64,000 nucleotides of DNA from Pseudoalteromonas luteoviolacea H33-S (GTDB lineage Bacteria; Pseudomonadota; Gammaproteobacteria; Enterobacterales; Alteromonadaceae): NCBI RefSeq assembly GCF_001625695.1, contig NZ_AUXY01000089.1, forward strand, positions 62,001 through 126,000. The letters run 5' to 3'. Shown piece after piece: positions 52,065 through 61,025 of this stretch (position 1 is its first letter; every line of letters starts with the position of its first letter). Position numbers and translations under genes: made by a program. The notes below the pieces were generated by a model. It was given only the letters and a program-made list of their open reading frames with translations. It made no database searches and was not told the origin of the DNA.

Positions 52065-54120
52065 TCTCGACTCATTACTCCTTGCGTTGCAAAACGCAAG
52101 ACACCGCCAACTGCTGCTACTTTGTGGCAGCAGAAGCTGGGGGCAAGCGTACTTTCAACGCCTTGCCCACTCTACTGAGCAGCTTATTCTGAGTGATGAT
52201 AGCACCTTGGGCAAGGCTGTTTGGCCACAGCACCTGCACCAAATTTTAGGTCAGGAGTTCGATTTTGTCCTGTATGATGGCTACAGCGGCATAGTCCCCA
52301 ATAAGCTCGCAGCATGCACTGGCACAGTCAGATCCGGAGGGCTGCTAGTACTGTTGCTGCCAGAATTATCAAATCTGGTATCCTGGTGTGATCCAGCGCT
52401 GACACGCTGGCTCTCTGAAGGCGAACAGGCCACACTAAGCCCCTTTTTAAAACGCTTTGCACACCAAGTCCAACAACAAAACTGCTGGATAATTAATGAA
52501 TCAGGCGAGGCAAATCTTCCCGCCCAATACTGCGCAGAGAAATCCACTTTAGACCTACAATCTCAAGCACATCTAGTCGCACTCATCACCGCACATTTTC
52601 AACGCGAATCCAATACGCCAATATTACTCAGTGCGGACAGAGGACGCGGCAAGTCAGCAACACTCGGGTTAATTGCTGCCGCCTTTGCTGACAAACAGGT
52701 TATCTTATGCGCACAGCAGCGCCGAGCAGTACAAAATGGCTTTAAACACTATGCGCAGGCCCTTCACCTTGATGAGCCCAAGGTCAATCAAAACCACTGT
52801 CAGACATTATCATACATGCCCCCTGATATTGTGATTGCAACCAAGCCACAGTGCGACATCTTACTCATCGATGAGGCTGCTGCGATACCGGTACCAATTT
52901 TAAAACAGTTACTCGATTTATATCCCAATACTGTATTTGCCAGTACCTTAGTGGGTTATGAAGGCAATGGCCGCGGCTATACACTGCGTTTTAAAGCGCA
53001 TCTCGAAGCCGAGCATCCACACTTTTTAGACTTGCACCTCCAAGAGCCTATTCGCTATGGCGCAGGCGATCCATTAGAGCAGCATATGCGCCAACTACTG
53101 GCACTCGATAGTCAATATTCAGCGATAGAACCTGCGCAGAGCACACTTGAATACAGCGAAGTGAGTCGCGATACCCTTATCCACAATGAAGCCTTGTTGC
53201 AGCAAATCTTTGCATTACTAGTTTTGGCGCACTACCAAACGTCAGTCAATGACTTGAGACAGCTATTGGATAGCCCCAGCAACCGACTGTTTGTCGTCAG
53301 CCAACATCACCAGCCCGTCGCAGTGTGTTTAGTTGGTTTAGAGGGTAACTTAACATCAGAGCTTGCCAGTAAAATTGCACTCGGTGAGCGTCGACCAGCC
53401 GGACATTTAATGGCGCAACAGCTGACCCAGCTCTTAGGCAACACCCAATTTTGCACCGCACAAGGCGCACGCATCGTGCGTATTGCGGTGGCTCCATCAC
53501 ACCAAAAATTGGGCATTGGCAGCAAGCTAATTCGCTTTGTCATGGCACAGTTAAACAGCCAAGTGAGTTATTTTGGCAGCAGCTTTGGCGCGCAGTCTCA
53601 GCTTCTCAATTTCTGGCAACAGCTGGGCTTTAAACCTATGAAGTTAGGTTTTAAGCAAGATAAAGCCAGTGGCGAGTTTGCAGTACTGGTTGTACATGAT
53701 AATAGCAAAATTGCGCTCAGCGCAGAGCAAGACGCTTTTACGGAACAGCTTTTCTTTGCACTGAGCAATCTATACGCTAAGTTACCATGGACGCTTGTTC
53801 GCAGCTTACTAAGCACACTTCCCGACAGAGGGCTGCCTGAACAGCTATTTAAGCAAGTGGCTTACTTGGCCAGTAAAACGGCCACAGAGCAACAAATTGC
53901 ACCAGCAATACAGCAAGTTATAAAAACACAGCCCAGCATCATAAATTCGCTTTCAAGGATTGCTCAACAACAGGTAATTCAACTATTATTACAACGACAT
54001 CAGCCAAAAGAATTAGCCAAAGCACTTAAATTAGAGTCTAAAAAACAATTACAGCTGGCCTATCAGTCACTGTTATCGGAAGTTTATGCTGAAATTACTC
54101 GTAAAAACGGCACTTATTAG
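52042..54120 (+). CDS. tmcA: tRNA(Met) cytidine acetyltransferase TmcA
   Basis: TmcA acetylates the wobble C34 of elongator tRNA-Met using ATP and acetyl-CoA, preventing misreading of AUA. The protein has an N-terminal DUF1726-type domain, an RNA-helicase-like ATPase with Walker A (DRGRGKS) and Walker B (LLIDEAAAIP), and a GNAT acetyltransferase domain with the acetyl-CoA loop HQKLGIGSKLI. I chose the ATG at 52042, giving 692 residues; the frame is open further upstream only because it runs inside uvrD. It overlaps uvrD by 23 bp and the next gene by 35 bp. Confidence 0.93.
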   Translation: MQDCKPFNLDSLLLALQNARHRQLLLLCGSRSWGQAYFQRLAHSTEQLILSDDSTLGKAVWPQHLHQILGQEFDFVLYDGYSGIVPNKLAACTGTVRSGGLLVLLLPELSNLVSWCDPALTRWLSEGEQATLSPFLKRFAHQVQQQNCWIINESGEANLPAQYCAEKSTLDLQSQAHLVALITAHFQRESNTPILLSADRGRGKSATLGLIAAAFADKQVILCAQQRRAVQNGFKHYAQALHLDEPKVNQNHCQTLSYMPPDIVIATKPQCDILLIDEAAAIPVPILKQLLDLYPNTVFASTLVGYEGNGRGYTLRFKAHLEAEHPHFLDLHLQEPIRYGAGDPLEQHMRQLLALDSQYSAIEPAQSTLEYSEVSRDTLIHNEALLQQIFALLVLAHYQTSVNDLRQLLDSPSNRLFVVSQHHQPVAVCLVGLEGNLTSELASKIALGERRPAGHLMAQQLTQLLGNTQFCTAQGARIVRIAVAPSHQKLGIGSKLIRFVMAQLNSQVSYFGSSFGAQSQLLNFWQQLGFKPMKLGFKQDKASGEFAVLVVHDNSKIALSAEQDAFTEQLFFALSNLYAKLPWTLVRSLLSTLPDRGLPEQLFKQVAYLASKTATEQQIAPAIQQVIKTQPSIINSLSRIAQQQVIQLLLQRHQPKELAKALKLESKKQLQLAYQSLLSEVYAEITRKNGTY

Positions 54121-55192
54121 CACGTTATTCATTGTATCCGCGCAGATTGCGGCACAGCCCAAAGCACACATTAAATTAGGCATGAGCGTCGCATTGAGCG
54201 GACCTGCCAGTCATATTGGCCAGCAACTTAAGCAAGGTCATGAGCTCTACTTTAATTATGCCAATCAACAATCCGATATTGAACACCCCCATATTCAACT
54301 CATTGCACTCGACGATGGCTATGAGCCGAGCCGCGCTGTTGATAATACGCAGTACCTTATCAGGCATCAGCGCATTGATGCCCTGATCGGCAACATGGGG
54401 ACGCCCACCACACATGCAATCAAAGAGATTTTAAAACGCCACCAGCTGCCATTATTAATGCCCTACACTGGCGCCGAATTCTTATATCAAAGCCCGGGGT
54501 TCCCTATTTTTAAACTCCGAGCAAGCTATTTAGATGAAGCCCAAGAGCAAGTTCGCTATCTTGTCGATGAGCTTGGGCACACAAAAATTGCGTTGTTTAT
54601 TCAGGCAGATGAATTTGGCCTCACATTAGAAAAAAGTCACCGCCAAGCGCTTAAAGACAAAGGCATTGAACCTGTTGTCATCGCGCGTTTTCGTCGCAAT
54701 ACCAATGATGTCGCAAAAGCGCTGACACAGATATTAACCACACAAGCAACAGCCATTGCCATGATTGGCACCTACGAGCCGCTTGCTGCGTTTATCAATC
54801 AAGCGCATAGAGGTGGTTTTAGAGGCACCTATACCAGCGTTTCGTTTGTATCATCTGCCTCTCTGTTTGCTGACATCACGGTGCCCGCCCATGTGATGGT
54901 GACCGAAGTATTGCCCGACCCCAATACGTGCCATGGAGACATTTGCAACTTATTTCGCAACTTATCAAAAGCACACCAGCAAACCATGACTTACCAATCC
55001 TTTGAAGGGTTTGTAAATGCCTACTTATTTTCGAAATCGCTTCAGCACTGCGACTACACCAAACTATCAGCGTGTATCGCCACTGCGATGCCACATACGT
55101 TAAGCACAGATAAAGCGCTGCAATCGCTATTAAACCAGCAACAAAAAAGCACCTCACAGCGTCCGGTATTTAGGTCTTATTTAAAATATTGA
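54086..55192 (+). CDS. Orphan periplasmic substrate-binding protein (type I, LivK/Peripla_BP_6-like)
   Basis: The 368-residue protein has a Sec signal peptide (about 1-24) and then the two-lobe type I binding fold: the N-lobe begins KLGMSVALSGPASHIGQQLKQG, the pattern seen in branched-chain amino acid and amide binding proteins, and continues with IDALIGNMGTPTTHAIKEIL (shown in part: LIGNMGTPTT). No ABC permease or ATPase lies nearby, so it may deliver a ligand to a receptor rather than a transporter. It overlaps tmcA by 35 bp and precedes a CheW-type gene by 38 bp, hinting at a sensory role. Confidence 0.8.
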   Translation: MLKLLVKTALISTLFIVSAQIAAQPKAHIKLGMSVALSGPASHIGQQLKQGHELYFNYANQQSDIEHPHIQLIALDDGYEPSRAVDNTQYLIRHQRIDALIGNMGTPTTHAIKEILKRHQLPLLMPYTGAEFLYQSPGFPIFKLRASYLDEAQEQVRYLVDELGHTKIALFIQADEFGLTLEKSHRQALKDKGIEPVVIARFRRNTNDVAKALTQILTTQATAIAMIGTYEPLAAFINQAHRGGFRGTYTSVSFVSSASLFADITVPAHVMVTEVLPDPNTCHGDICNLFRNLSKAHQQTMTYQSFEGFVNAYLFSKSLQHCDYTKLSACIATAMPHTLSTDKALQSLLNQQQKSTSQRPVFRSYLKY

Positions 55193-55230
55193 TCTATGCT
55201 TAGCTCAAGCAATTAATGTTTGAGGCAAAC

Positions 55231-56079
55231 ATGGACCTGATCAATTTTCGAGTAGGAAAAAAAACAATATCGCTCAAAATTTTAGATATCTTATTGACCG
55301 AACGCTATGAAGGAAACCTCACTTCATTGCCCAATGACAACCCGAGCTTTTTGGGGGTTAAAGATTACATGGGCACACCCACGCCCATCTTTGATTTAGG
55401 CCTTATCCTGAACAACCAATCTTCATATGACACCAACCAATCTTTGGTTGAACTGTTACAGCAAAGAGAGCAAGACCAGAAAGCGTGGCTCTCAGAGCTT
55501 GAGATCAGCGTGCATAATGACGTCCCGTTTACTCAAGCCAGAGATCCCAAGCAATCAGAATTTGGCAAATGGTTTTATAACTTCAAAACAGATAATGAAG
55601 ACTTAAAAGCAATTTTAGCGCGCTTTGAAGAGCCGCACACTCGCTTACATGCTATCGCCGATGAAATACTCGCCTTGTCCAGCAAGGCCCAAAAAGAGCA
55701 AGCAATCGCCTTACTAGAAAAAGAAAAGCTCACAACCTTTACTAAATTGATACGACTGTTTGAGTCTGCCAGAGATCAAATTATTCTTGATCACAAGCCG
55801 ATTATCGTCTTTACCACGGAAAATGGTCAGCAGCCTCACATAGGACTATTAGTGGATAAAGTGGAAGACAATATTCATTGTGATGAATCAGATATTAAAC
55901 CACTACACGAGATGACCAATGTCGGTTTTGATATTGACCCGCAAACCAAAAAAATGATGAAAGGGCTGATCAAGCAAGGTGATAATCACAGCTTGGTATT
56001 AGACCCAAGTGCGATTTTTAGGCCGGAGCACTTAAAAGATTATGCACCAATAGAAACGGAAGAATACGGGTTATTTTAG
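55231..56079 (+). CDS. CheW-like coupling protein interrupted by a degenerate CZB-like domain
   Basis: The 282-residue product has the N-terminal half of a CheW domain (about 1-62; FLGVKDYMGTPTPIFDLG), a helical insert (about 72-185), and the C-terminal half of CheW (about 188-275; HIGLLVDKVEDNI). The insert resembles a chemoreceptor zinc-binding (CZB) domain: W86, GKW (112-114) and His136-x3-His140 are in place, but the expected first His is Gln83 and the Cys before GKW is Ser109. Zinc binding by the canonical four ligands is therefore unlikely. I chose ATG 55231, which has GAGG 5 bp upstream, over ATG 55216. It follows the orphan binding protein and ends in a bidirectional terminator. Confidence 0.75.
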   Translation: MDLINFRVGKKTISLKILDILLTERYEGNLTSLPNDNPSFLGVKDYMGTPTPIFDLGLILNNQSSYDTNQSLVELLQQREQDQKAWLSELEISVHNDVPFTQARDPKQSEFGKWFYNFKTDNEDLKAILARFEEPHTRLHAIADEILALSSKAQKEQAIALLEKEKLTTFTKLIRLFESARDQIILDHKPIIVFTTENGQQPHIGLLVDKVEDNIHCDESDIKPLHEMTNVGFDIDPQTKKMMKGLIKQGDNHSLVLDPSAIFRPEHLKDYAPIETEEYGLF

Positions 56080-56094
56080 TAAAGTAACATAAAC

Positions 56095-56123
56095 AAAAAC
56101 GCCGCGTAGTACGCGGCGTTTTT
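56095..56123. terminator. Bidirectional terminator between the CheW/CZB-like gene and typA
   Basis: AAAACGCCGCG/CGCGGCGTTTT around TAGTA, with A and T runs on both flanks, lies 16 bp after the plus-strand stop and 19 bp beyond the typA stop. Confidence 0.92.
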
Positions 56124-56141
56124 TATATTCGAAATTAAGCT

Positions 56142-57962
56142 TTATTTAGCTTGACGGCTTGCGCGCTTACGCTCACTTTCAGTCAATAGCTTCTTACGAA
56201 TACGGATACTTTCAGGCGTTACTTCTACCAGCTCGTCATCATCGATGAACTCAAGTGCTTGCTCAAGTGTCATTACGATTGGTGGCACAAGGTTTTGCGC
56301 TTCATCAGTACCTGATGCACGAACGTTCGTTAGCTGCTTACCTTTAAGCGCGTTAACGGTTAAGTCGTTATCACGTGCGTGAATACCGATGATCATACCT
56401 TCGTATACTTCAACACCGTGACCGATGAATAGCTTACCACGGTCTTGAAGGTTGAATAGTGCGTTAGTCAGTGCTTTACCTGCTGCGTTTGCGATAAGTA
56501 CACCATTCTTACGTTGACCAATGTTACCGCCTTTGTGTGGGCCGTAGTGATCAAACGTGTGGTACATTAGACCAGAACCAGACGTCAGCGTCATAAAGTC
56601 AGTTTGGAAACCGATAAGACCACGTGAAGGCATCATGAAGTCCATACGGATACGACCTTTACCATCTGGTGCCATGTCAGTCATTTCTGCTTTACGAAGA
56701 CCAAGTTGCTCCATGATAGAACCTTGGTGCTCTTCTTCAACGTCAACCGTTACTGTTTCGTACGGTTCTTCTAACTGGCCATCTACTTCACGAAGAATTA
56801 CTTCTGGACGAGATACAGCTAGTTCATAACCTTCACGACGCATGTTTTCGATTAGGATACCTAGGTGAAGTTCACCACGACCTGATACGCGGAAGCTATC
56901 TGGGTTATCTGTTTCTTCAACGCGAAGTGCTACGTTGTGTACAAGCTCAGCTTGAAGACGCTCAAGGATGTTACGTGAAGTCACGAACTTACCTTCTTGG
57001 CCTGAGAACGGTGATGTGTTTACAGAGAACGTCATTGTTACTGTAGGCTCATCAACAGACAGTGCAGGTAGTGCTTCAACAGCATTCACATCACATACTG
57101 TGTCAGAGATCTTAAGTTCACCAAGACCTGTGATCGCAATGATATCGCCCGCTTGCGCTTCTTGCGCTTCGTGACGGTCAAGACCTAAATAAGTCAGTAC
57201 TTGGCCAACTTTACCGTTACGTGTTTTACCATCAGCGCCAACAATTGTTACCTGCTGGTTTACTTTAACAGTACCGCGCTTGATTCGACCAACACCGATT
57301 ACACCGATGTAAGAGTTGTAGTCTAGCTGAGAGATCTGCATTTGGAAGTCGCCAGCTGGATCAGCGTCTGGCTGCTCTACCTGCTCAACAATCGCTTCAA
57401 ACATAGGTTGCATGTTGTCAGATGGCTCGTCTAGATCAAGTGTCGCCCAACCGTTGATAGCAGATGCGTAGATAACTTGGAAATCAAGTTGCTCATCTGT
57501 CGCGCCTAGGTTGTCGAATAGGTCAAATACCTGATCCATTACCCAGTCAGGACGTGCGCCTGGCTTGTCAATTTTGTTGATAACAACGATAGGCTTAAGG
57601 CCAAGAGCAAATGCTTTTTGCGTTACGAAACGCGTCTGAGGCATTGGGCCTTCTTGTGCATCTACTAGTAGAAGCACAGAATCAACCATTGATAGTACAC
57701 GTTCTACTTCACCACCAAAGTCGGCGTGTCCCGGGGTGTCTACGATATTGATGTGGTAGTCGTTCCACTCAATGGCGGTGTTTTTCGCCAAGATTGTGAT
57801 ACCACGCTCTTTTTCAATATCATTTGAATCCATTACACGCTCTTCGTTGCCACCGCGTGTCTCTAATGTGCCAGACTGTTCTAGCAGCTTATCGACTAGG
57901 GTAGTTTTACCATGGTCAACGTGTGCGATAATCGCAATATTTCTTAACTTTTCAATGCTCAT
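56142..57962 (-). CDS. typA: Ribosome-associated GTPase TypA/BipA
   Basis: TypA is an EF-G-like translational GTPase that aids 50S assembly, especially at low temperature. The 606-residue protein has G1 AHVDHGKTTLVD (about 12-23), the G2 region RGITILAKN, G3 DTPGHADFGGEV, G4 NKIDKPGA, then domains II, III, V and a TypA-specific C-terminal domain (GKQLTNVRASGTDEA, shown in part). The length is typical. It is transcribed alone, with a bidirectional terminator after it, and is divergent from the sigma-54 response regulator gene. Confidence 0.97.
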   Translation of the reverse strand: MSIEKLRNIAIIAHVDHGKTTLVDKLLEQSGTLETRGGNEERVMDSNDIEKERGITILAKNTAIEWNDYHINIVDTPGHADFGGEVERVLSMVDSVLLLVDAQEGPMPQTRFVTQKAFALGLKPIVVINKIDKPGARPDWVMDQVFDLFDNLGATDEQLDFQVIYASAINGWATLDLDEPSDNMQPMFEAIVEQVEQPDADPAGDFQMQISQLDYNSYIGVIGVGRIKRGTVKVNQQVTIVGADGKTRNGKVGQVLTYLGLDRHEAQEAQAGDIIAITGLGELKISDTVCDVNAVEALPALSVDEPTVTMTFSVNTSPFSGQEGKFVTSRNILERLQAELVHNVALRVEETDNPDSFRVSGRGELHLGILIENMRREGYELAVSRPEVILREVDGQLEEPYETVTVDVEEEHQGSIMEQLGLRKAEMTDMAPDGKGRIRMDFMMPSRGLIGFQTDFMTLTSGSGLMYHTFDHYGPHKGGNIGQRKNGVLIANAAGKALTNALFNLQDRGKLFIGHGVEVYEGMIIGIHARDNDLTVNALKGKQLTNVRASGTDEAQNLVPPIVMTLEQALEFIDDDELVEVTPESIRIRKKLLTESERKRASRQAK

Positions 57963-58231
57963 TACTGTTACTCAGAGAAGTTGGCCTTCAGTGATCCTAG
58001 TCGATCCACGCAAAATTGCGCACCTAAGATACCGTTCCACAATTAAAGGTCGCGTATTATCCCCTAATAATGTGACAGATGAAAGTTTATCCAGAGGATT
58101 TTTTTCTTCTTTACTGCAATTTACTGCTTAAATCCGCTGATTTATTGCCGGTTGTTTGTTCCTGTACAAAGTACTAAACTGCGTCACAAGCCCTTAGCAA
58201 AATGGGCAGAAGAAAAACAAAGGAACGATAT

Positions 58232-59590
58232 ATGAAGTCACAGTCTCTGATTTTGATTGTGGAAGATAACCGTGAGGTGAGACTCGCGGCACGATTTGTA
58301 CTGGAAGATTTCGGCTATCAAGTCGAAGAGGTCGAAAACCCCGTACAAGCACATGAATTTCTCTCTCATACCCACCCTGCCTTGATCATGCTCGACATGA
58401 ACTTTGATCTCGACTCTACCTCAGGTGAAGAAGGACTGCGCTTTTTACGCGGACTCAAACGCGATGCCATCGACACTCCAGTGATCGCCATGACAGCCTG
58501 GTCAAATACAGATTTAGTGGTGCAAGCCATGCAGCTGGGCGCTGTCGACTTTATTGAAAAGCCTTGGCAAAACCAACGTCTTGAACAAGTGATTCAGCAG
58601 CAACTGAAAATATCAGGGCTGCAAAAAAGTAACTCCGCCCTCAGCCAAGCGCTTACGCCAAACGGGGATGAACCCATTTGGCAAAGCGACGCAATGCAGC
58701 AATTAATGGCCCAGCTCAGCGCCGTAGCCCAAACAGATGCCAATATCCTCATAACTGGTGAAAACGGCGTAGGGAAAAGCCACATTGCCACTTGGGTTCA
58801 TAACCAGTCTTTGCGAAATACACAGCCGTTTATTTCACTCAATATGGCAGCCATTCCTGAACAGTTATTCGAAAGCGAACTGTTTGGTCATGTTAAAGGC
58901 GCATTTACGGATGCCAAAGCTGAACGCGTAGGCCGCTTTGCATTAGCGGACAAAGGCACCTTGTTTTTAGATGAGATAGGCACATTGCCACTTGCGCAGC
59001 AGGCCAAACTACTGCGCGTGCTTGAAACAGGCGAATTTGAAATGGTAGGCTCGAGCAAAACCCTAACCAGTGATGTACGGCTTATCAGCGCAACCAATGC
59101 AGAATTTGAGCAACTCATTACCAAAAGTGAATTTCGACAAGACTTGTATTATCGCCTTAATACATTCGCGTTTACCATTCCTGCACTGCGAGAACGAGTT
59201 GATGATATTGTGCCGCTTGCCGAGCACTTTTTGGCAAAACATGGCAGCAAGTATAACAAGCACGATGTCACTATTGGCCCTTGCGCGAAGCAGGCATTGA
59301 TGCAATACAGCTGGCCCGGTAATACGCGGGAGCTAAGCCATTTAATGGAAAGAGCCGTGCTACTTTGCCAAGCTGGTGTCATTCTCGCCACCGATCTGCA
59401 TCTACCTAATACACAAGATAGCAATGTCATCGACGCACTCTCAGAGATGACTCTAGAACAAGCCGAAAAACATTTAATTGAGCAAGCGCTGAGTAAATTT
59501 ACAGGCAATAAAAACAAAGCAGCACAGCAGCTTGGGATCACCAAACAGGCACTGTATCGACGGTTAGAAAAATATGCGTTGGAAGAATAA
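58232..59590 (+). CDS. Sigma-54-dependent response regulator (NtrC family)
   Basis: The 452-residue regulator has a receiver domain (about 4-120) with phospho-acceptor Asp55 (LIMLDMNFD) and Lys in FIEKPW, an AAA+ sigma-54 activation domain (about 150-380) with Walker A GENGVGKS and Walker B LFLDEIG, and a Fis-type helix-turn-helix (about 418-445; KAAQQLGITKQALYRRL). The sigma-54 contact loop reads GAFTDA (223-228) instead of GAFTGA. I chose the ATG at 58232, preceded by AAAGGA, over ATG 58202. It overlaps the downstream kinase gene by 17 bp and probably activates the export operon at 61026 onward. Confidence 0.93.
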   Translation: MKSQSLILIVEDNREVRLAARFVLEDFGYQVEEVENPVQAHEFLSHTHPALIMLDMNFDLDSTSGEEGLRFLRGLKRDAIDTPVIAMTAWSNTDLVVQAMQLGAVDFIEKPWQNQRLEQVIQQQLKISGLQKSNSALSQALTPNGDEPIWQSDAMQQLMAQLSAVAQTDANILITGENGVGKSHIATWVHNQSLRNTQPFISLNMAAIPEQLFESELFGHVKGAFTDAKAERVGRFALADKGTLFLDEIGTLPLAQQAKLLRVLETGEFEMVGSSKTLTSDVRLISATNAEFEQLITKSEFRQDLYYRLNTFAFTIPALRERVDDIVPLAEHFLAKHGSKYNKHDVTIGPCAKQALMQYSWPGNTRELSHLMERAVLLCQAGVILATDLHLPNTQDSNVIDALSEMTLEQAEKHLIEQALSKFTGNKNKAAQQLGITKQALYRRLEKYALEE

Positions 59591-60872
59591 TAGCTTAGAG
59601 GGCTTTTGGAAAAGACAGTGCCTGCTGCTGATCCTATTGCAAATCAGCGTGCTCACGATTTGCTGGCAGTTTGGTTTTTCTCAGCCTCACCCCATTCTCA
59701 ATGCTGTGACAATCAGCTGTTTAATCACTTGGATAGGCGCAACTATTTGGATATTCCTCCGTGTTATCACGCAGATAAAATCCTCGTATTTGCGTAGTAC
59801 AACCCAGCTTGAGTCCTGCCGAAGACAAGACTTTAGTCAACAAGCAAAAGCCCGCTTTAACACAGGTATTATTGGTGACTTCCATCACCAATTAAACAAT
59901 TTAAGTAATGACTTACTTACAGTAAAAAATAATGAAGACAAAGAGTCAATCTTACTTTTTCGTCTTGTTAAGCAATTAAACACGCCGATATTGGTGTTTG
60001 ATGAACGCTTGCAACTGAGCTTCGGCAACCAAGCTTGCACAACGTTATTTAATCAACCTTGGCAAACCTTACGCTTTACCAGCGCTGCACGGCTCGGTTT
60101 AGGTAACCGGCCTGATTGGCATTTCAAAGATGAGAAGCGCCAACAACGCTGGCAAGTACGCCACAGTAACTTTAATCATAACGGCCATACTTATCACTTA
60201 TTGGTGATGACAGATATCCAAATAGCGCTGAGAGAGCAAGAGCTTAAAGCATGGCAGCGGTTGATACGGGTTATTAGCCATGAGATCCGTAATTCCTTAA
60301 CCCCTGTCAGTACCATGTTAGAAAGACTCAGGCATAGGGCAAGCAATGAGCGAGATAGCGCTGCCTTTGATGTCATTGTGGAACGCTGTGAGCACCTAGC
60401 TGAATTCGTAAAACGCTACGCACAGTTACAGCAAAGCGTTACTGTAAAGGCCACAGCTCAGCCTTTTTCGCAGCTTTGTATGGAACTGAGCGCTTTATAT
60501 CCTCAGGCAAAATGGCAGCTTGAAGGTCAACACATCACGCTCAATTGCGATGTCACGTTACTCAAGCAAGTGCTTATCAACTTGACTAAGAATGCCTTGG
60601 AAGCCTGCTCGGACACACCGCAACTCACACTATCTCTGAAACTGAAAAATCATACTGCGACAATTTGCTTAACAGACAACGGTCATGGAGTCATTAATCC
60701 CGATAACCTGTTTGTGCCTTTTTATTCAACTAAGGAGCGCGGTGAAGGAATCGGCTTAATGTTATGCCAACACCTGACAGAGCAAATGAATGGCCAATTG
60801 CAATTAGTTAATCGCGCGGATGGTCAACGAGGTGCAAGTGCCATCATCACATTAGCACAGCCTACTTACTAA
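59574..60872 (+). CDS. Membrane sensor histidine kinase
   Basis: The 432-residue kinase has two transmembrane helices (about 15-34 and 42-64) with a very short periplasmic loop, a PAS-like cytoplasmic region (about 125-215), the phospho-acceptor His236 (ISHEIRNSLTP), and a catalytic ATPase domain with N box NLTKNALEAC, G1 TDNGHG and G2 GEGIGLMLC. The small periplasmic loop suggests that it senses a signal in or near the membrane, as kinases that detect cell-envelope-acting peptides do. It is encoded with its likely partner regulator (17-bp overlap) directly upstream of an exporter operon. Confidence 0.92.
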   Translation: MRWKNNSLEGFWKRQCLLLILLQISVLTICWQFGFSQPHPILNAVTISCLITWIGATIWIFLRVITQIKSSYLRSTTQLESCRRQDFSQQAKARFNTGIIGDFHHQLNNLSNDLLTVKNNEDKESILLFRLVKQLNTPILVFDERLQLSFGNQACTTLFNQPWQTLRFTSAARLGLGNRPDWHFKDEKRQQRWQVRHSNFNHNGHTYHLLVMTDIQIALREQELKAWQRLIRVISHEIRNSLTPVSTMLERLRHRASNERDSAAFDVIVERCEHLAEFVKRYAQLQQSVTVKATAQPFSQLCMELSALYPQAKWQLEGQHITLNCDVTLLKQVLINLTKNALEACSDTPQLTLSLKLKNHTATICLTDNGHGVINPDNLFVPFYSTKERGEGIGLMLCQHLTEQMNGQLQLVNRADGQRGASAIITLAQPTY

Positions 60873-60886
60873 GCGTCCGAATTCAA

Positions 60887-60920
60887 TAAAGCAAAGTCCG
60901 GTTTCGGACCTTGCTTTATT
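60887..60920 (+). terminator. Terminator after the histidine kinase gene (possible dual enhancer)
   Basis: TAAAGCAA and TTGCTTTA outer arms with GTCCG/CGGAC inner arms form a strong stem ending in TT. It lies 14 bp after the kinase stop. The GTCCG motif also occurs at 60875-60879, so this segment may double as an activator binding site for the sigma-54 promoter about 95 bp downstream. Confidence 0.75.
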
Positions 60921-60972
60921 AAGCCGGCTCAACAAAAACAACAAAAACGTTTAAAAACATACATTTAACTTT

Positions 60973-60988
60973 TGGCACATGGCTTGCT
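60973..60988 (+). promoter_or_regulatory. Sigma-54 (-24/-12) promoter of the export operon
   Basis: TGGCACATGGCTTGCT matches the sigma-54 consensus TGGCAC-N5-TTGC(A/T) exactly, with GG at -24 (60974-60975) and GC at -12 (60986-60987). Initiation near 60999 leaves about 27 nt before the adaptor ATG. Confidence 0.88.
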
Positions 60989-61025
60989 CAATACTTTACA
61001 TCATCAATAAAAAGTAAAGATAAAT

